Shown here: in pieces, positions 61,562-64,000 of the stretch
How the letters are laid out: every line of letters begins with the position of its first letter
Position numbering within the stretch: position 1 is the first letter of the stretch
Assembly (NCBI RefSeq): GCF_017896165.1
Contig: NZ_JAFCNB010000001.1
Span: 62,001 to 126,000, forward strand
Direction: 5' to 3'
From: Microbispora oryzae
Lineage (GTDB): Bacteria; Actinomycetota; Actinomycetes; Streptosporangiales; Streptosporangiaceae
Length of the DNA: 64,000 nt
Position numbers and translations under genes: made by a program
The notes under the pieces: model-generated
The model's input: only the letters and a program-made list of their open reading frames with translations
Database searches by the model: none
Told to the model about the DNA's origin: nothing

Positions 61562-62308
61562 CTACTTGCCGGCCTTGATCACCGCGTCGCGGAGGTCGCT
61601 CGGCACGAACACGACGCTCGTGTCGAGTGGCTTGCCGTCGAGCATGACGGTCGGCGTTCCGGTGATCTTTCCGGTAGCCATGATCTTGCTGGTGAACTGC
61701 TCCTGGGCGGCGACCTTGCTCTGCCCCCGCACACAGGACTCGAACCCGGAGGAGGTGACGCCTGCCTCCTTGCCCCACTTCAGCAGGTCGTCGACGCTGA
61801 ACCCGGTCTGGGTCTCGGACGGCTGCCGGCTGTAGAGCAGGTCGTGGAACTTCATGTACTCCGAGCCGTCGGTGACACATCGCGCGGCGTTGGCGGCACG
61901 CAGCGAGTTCGACCTGGTGGGCTCCTGCTGGAAGATCGTGATCACGTGGTAGACGACCTTGGCCTTGCCCTCGGCCGCCAGGTTCTTGATGGTGGAGCCG
62001 CTGGTCTCCTCCATCTGCTTGCACGCCGGGCACTGGTAGTCCTCGTAGACGTCGAGTACGGGGGCGGTCACCCCCGGCCGCGCCATGACGACCGTGCCGT
62101 CCGACTCCAGCGTCACGGGGGCGAGGTTGCCGGTGACCTTCTCCGCCGTGCCCTGAGCGACCGACCACCAGCCCGCCGCGACCGCGACGATGCCGATCAC
62201 CACGACAGTGACGATCATTGTGATCCGCTTGCGGCGCTCCTGCTTGCGCAGGGCCTCCCGTTGGGCCGCGATGCGGGCACGCGCCGCCTCGCTCGTCCTC
62301 TTACTCAC
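61562..62308 (-). CDS. DsbA-family membrane-anchored thiol:disulphide protein
   Basis: 248 residues. A basic coiled start, a transmembrane anchor (about 31-48), then a thioredoxin-fold DsbA domain with active site CPAC (Cys93, Cys96) in VYEDYQCPACKQM and the cis-Pro loop GTPTVMLDG. A second Cys pair (Cys in AARCVTD and FESCVRG) could add a structural disulphide. It probably oxidises or folds exported proteins. The GTG start has GGGGGAGG upstream. The MauE/DoxX-like gene upstream is a likely redox partner. Confidence 0.9.
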   Translation of the reverse strand: MSKRTSEAARARIAAQREALRKQERRKRITMIVTVVVIGIVAVAAGWWSVAQGTAEKVTGNLAPVTLESDGTVVMARPGVTAPVLDVYEDYQCPACKQMEETSGSTIKNLAAEGKAKVVYHVITIFQQEPTRSNSLRAANAARCVTDGSEYMKFHDLLYSRQPSETQTGFSVDDLLKWGKEAGVTSSGFESCVRGQSKVAAQEQFTSKIMATGKITGTPTVMLDGKPLDTSVVFVPSDLRDAVIKAGK

Positions 62309-62446
62309 CGAGCCTCCCCCCTGGCCGCGCCTTCTCGTGGTTTCCCGCAGCCCCCTGTTGCGCTCCGTACTCAGCGGTGTGTTCCGCGACCGCAGCGTGT
62401 CCCGCGCCGTATCCCGATCACACGCGCCGAGTCACACACGTCACGG

Positions 62447-63019
62447 TCACGTGTGATCGCTCCGCGGTTCGTCGACGGGCTCGGCCTCCTCGTCGCCCGC
62501 CGAGCCGGTCAGGCCCAGCGCCGAATCCATCGCGAGACGGCCGGGCGGCCTGATCGCGATCCACGCCGCGCAGGCGAGCAGCCCCACGTCACGGAGCAGC
62601 TCCCAGAAGTAGGTCGGCTCCTGGCCCGCGGCCAGCTGGCCGCCGCCGCCGAAGCAGCCGCAGTCGATCCGCAGGCCACGCGCCCAGGCGGAGCCGATAC
62701 CGATCATGAAGGCGATCATCAGGAGGCCGGAGATGACGGCCACCGGGCGGGTCAAGAGTCCGATGACCAGCAGCACACCAAGGATGATCTCCAGCACCGG
62801 CAGTCCGTAGCCGAACGCCTGGGCGAGGGAGTCGGGCAGCAGTTGATACGCGCGCACCGCCTGCACGGAGATCGCGGGCGTACCGATCTTCAACGCCCCC
62901 GCCACCGCGAGGAAACCGGCGAGCACGAGCCGCGCCGCCGTGGCGACCCAGGGGAGAACCGAATTCGTGGGCTGCTGTAACTTCCCCGACACCGATGTGC
63001 CGGACGCCAACTGAACCAT
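62447..63019 (-). CDS. MauE/DoxX-like redox-associated membrane protein
   Basis: 190 residues with four transmembrane segments. The CGC motif (Cys120, Cys122 in RIDCGCFGGGGQ) is diagnostic of the MauE/DoxX redox group. Such proteins are thought to relay electrons between quinones and extracytoplasmic thioredoxin-like proteins, so this could recycle the DsbA-like protein encoded 138 bp downstream. The ATG has AGGAG close by. Confidence 0.88.
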   Translation of the reverse strand: MVQLASGTSVSGKLQQPTNSVLPWVATAARLVLAGFLAVAGALKIGTPAISVQAVRAYQLLPDSLAQAFGYGLPVLEIILGVLLVIGLLTRPVAVISGLLMIAFMIGIGSAWARGLRIDCGCFGGGGQLAAGQEPTYFWELLRDVGLLACAAWIAIRPPGRLAMDSALGLTGSAGDEEAEPVDEPRSDHT

Positions 63020-63156
63020 AGTCTCCTCGCCCGGTAGGCAACACCGACTGAACAGTACCGGGATCCAACCTCACCATGTGTTGGATAAGAGCATGGTAAG
63101 CCGTGCCGTTTCAGCCGGCAGCGGCGCCACTGCCAGGAGAAATACCCCCGAAGGCC

Positions 63157-63951
63157 TCAGCGCCGGACACCCCGGGCGAGCTCCGCGGCGAGCTCCCGCA
63201 CCGACCTCAGCCCCGTCGCCTCATCCGGCGCGTCGAGCAGCCGCCGGATGAACGCCGACCCGACGATGACACCGTCGGCGTACCCGGCCACCTCGGCGGC
63301 CTGCGCGCCCGTGCCGACGCCGAGACCGACGCAGACGGGCAGGTCGGTGTGCGATTTGGTCCGCTTGACCAGTCCCTCTGCGGCAACGCTGACACTCTCC
63401 CGCGCGCCGGTCACGCCCATCAGGGACGCTGCGTAGACGAACCCGGTGCAGCACTCGGCGACGCGGGCGATCCGGTCGTCCGTGGAGCTGGGCGCGACGA
63501 GGAAGACCGTGCCGAGGCCCGCCTCCTCACTCGCCGTCAGCCAGGGCCCCGCCTCCTCCGGCGTCAGGTCGGGAGTGATGGTCCCCACTCCGCCCGCCGA
63601 CGCGAGGTCGCGCGCGAAGCGCTCGGCGCCGTACCTGTCGATCGGGTTCCAGTACGTCATGACCAGCGTGGCGGCGCCCGAACGGGCGACGCCCTCGACG
63701 GTGCGCAGCACGTCGGCGATCCGGGTGCCGTTGGTGAGCGACCGATGCACCGCGTCCTGGATCGTCGGGCCGTCCATGAGCGGATCGGAGTACGGCAGGC
63801 CGATCTCGATCACGTCGCAGCCCGCCTCCACCATGGCGGTCGCGGCGGCGACTGCGCCCTCCTTGGTCGGGAACCCGGCGGGCAGGTAGCCGACCAGGGC
63901 CGCCCTGTCCTCGGCTCGCGCCTTCTCGAAGACCGCTTGCAGTGTCGTCAT
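63157..63951 (-). CDS. trpA: Tryptophan synthase alpha chain
   Basis: 264 residues; cleaves indole-3-glycerol phosphate to indole. Catalytic residues Glu49 (DVIEIGLPYSDP) and Asp60 (LMDGPTIQ) keep even the E. coli numbering. The phosphate-binding segment near the end (GVIVGSAFIRRL) is intact. It follows trpB on the same strand by 29 bp. Confidence 0.96.
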   Translation of the reverse strand: MTTLQAVFEKARAEDRAALVGYLPAGFPTKEGAVAAATAMVEAGCDVIEIGLPYSDPLMDGPTIQDAVHRSLTNGTRIADVLRTVEGVARSGAATLVMTYWNPIDRYGAERFARDLASAGGVGTITPDLTPEEAGPWLTASEEAGLGTVFLVAPSSTDDRIARVAECCTGFVYAASLMGVTGARESVSVAAEGLVKRTKSHTDLPVCVGLGVGTGAQAAEVAGYADGVIVGSAFIRRLLDAPDEATGLRSVRELAAELARGVRR

Positions 63952-63980
63952 CGGATGCCTTATCGGTACGAGCCGGCGGC

Positions 63981-64000
63981 TCAGAGGTTGAAGTACTTCA
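63981..64000 (-). CDS. trpB: Tryptophan synthase beta chain, last codons only
   Basis: Minus strand gives KYFNL and stop at the right edge, just upstream of trpA. Position and the typical C-terminal sequence suggest trpB, but only five codons are visible. Confidence 0.6.

Overview
The window is high-GC chromosomal DNA of an actinomycete. It is dense and mostly minus-strand, with many GTG and TTG starts and many 4-base stop/start overlaps (GTGA or ATGA). Gene order resembles the Streptomyces/Streptosporangiales core chromosome: xerD-parA-scpAB-rluB-aroH-tyrA, uvrB, coaE, rpsA, polA, livFGMHK-pdtaR, pyk, gltBD, lgt, trpA. Family or genus cannot be fixed from the sequence alone; a Streptosporangiaceae-like organism is my best guess. 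I see no prophage, insertion sequence, CRISPR array or full secondary-metabolite cluster.

Left part (1-10.1 kb): the 3' end of an MMPL transporter, then a leftward cluster running pyrG -> NUDIX -> xerD -> parA -> scpA -> scpB -> rluB -> aroH -> tyrA. It joins CTP synthesis, dimer resolution and condensin-based segregation, rRNA pseudouridylation and the chorismate-to-tyrosine branch. 10.2-13.7 kb holds small accessory genes (hexapeptide acyltransferase, AraC regulator, NmrA-like oxidoreductase, DUF4126 membrane protein). 13.7-16 kb is uvrB, with a good match to the LexA-independent damage promoter and an 11-bp minisatellite upstream.

16-22.6 kb carries a biotin-transport cluster in the order bioY -> acyl-CoA ligase -> thiolase -> ecfA -> ecfT. 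The ligase/thiolase pair next to BioY recalls the Bacillus yhfSTU arrangement, but this thiolase has lost two of its four usual active-site motifs. Next come a TetR gene with twin operators facing an MDR oxidoreductase, and a shredded ArsB-like pseudogene. 22.6-30.2 kb is housekeeping: coaE, rpsA, a polysaccharide deacetylase, a DUF2127 membrane protein and polA.

30.2-42.6 kb has a thioesterase, a lipoprotein, a branched-chain amino-acid ABC operon (livK, livHMGF), a PdtaR-type ANTAR response regulator, one unusual class I tRNA with anticodon CAA, a Cys-nucleophile hydrolase with a divergent HxlR regulator, and a heterodimeric ABC exporter. 42.6-64 kb has pyk, a large SARP/NB-ARC/TPR regulator with a coupled leader ORF, a tiny secreted protein, an S8 protease, gltBD, a BpsA-like protein, a VIT-family transporter, lgt, a DsbA/MauE redox pair, trpA and the last codons of trpB.

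A recurrent feature is short tandem repeats (units of 11-17 bp) at gene ends and between genes, together with low-complexity expansions inside otherwise conserved proteins (RluB, ScpB, XerD, NUDIX, BpsA-like, Lgt).
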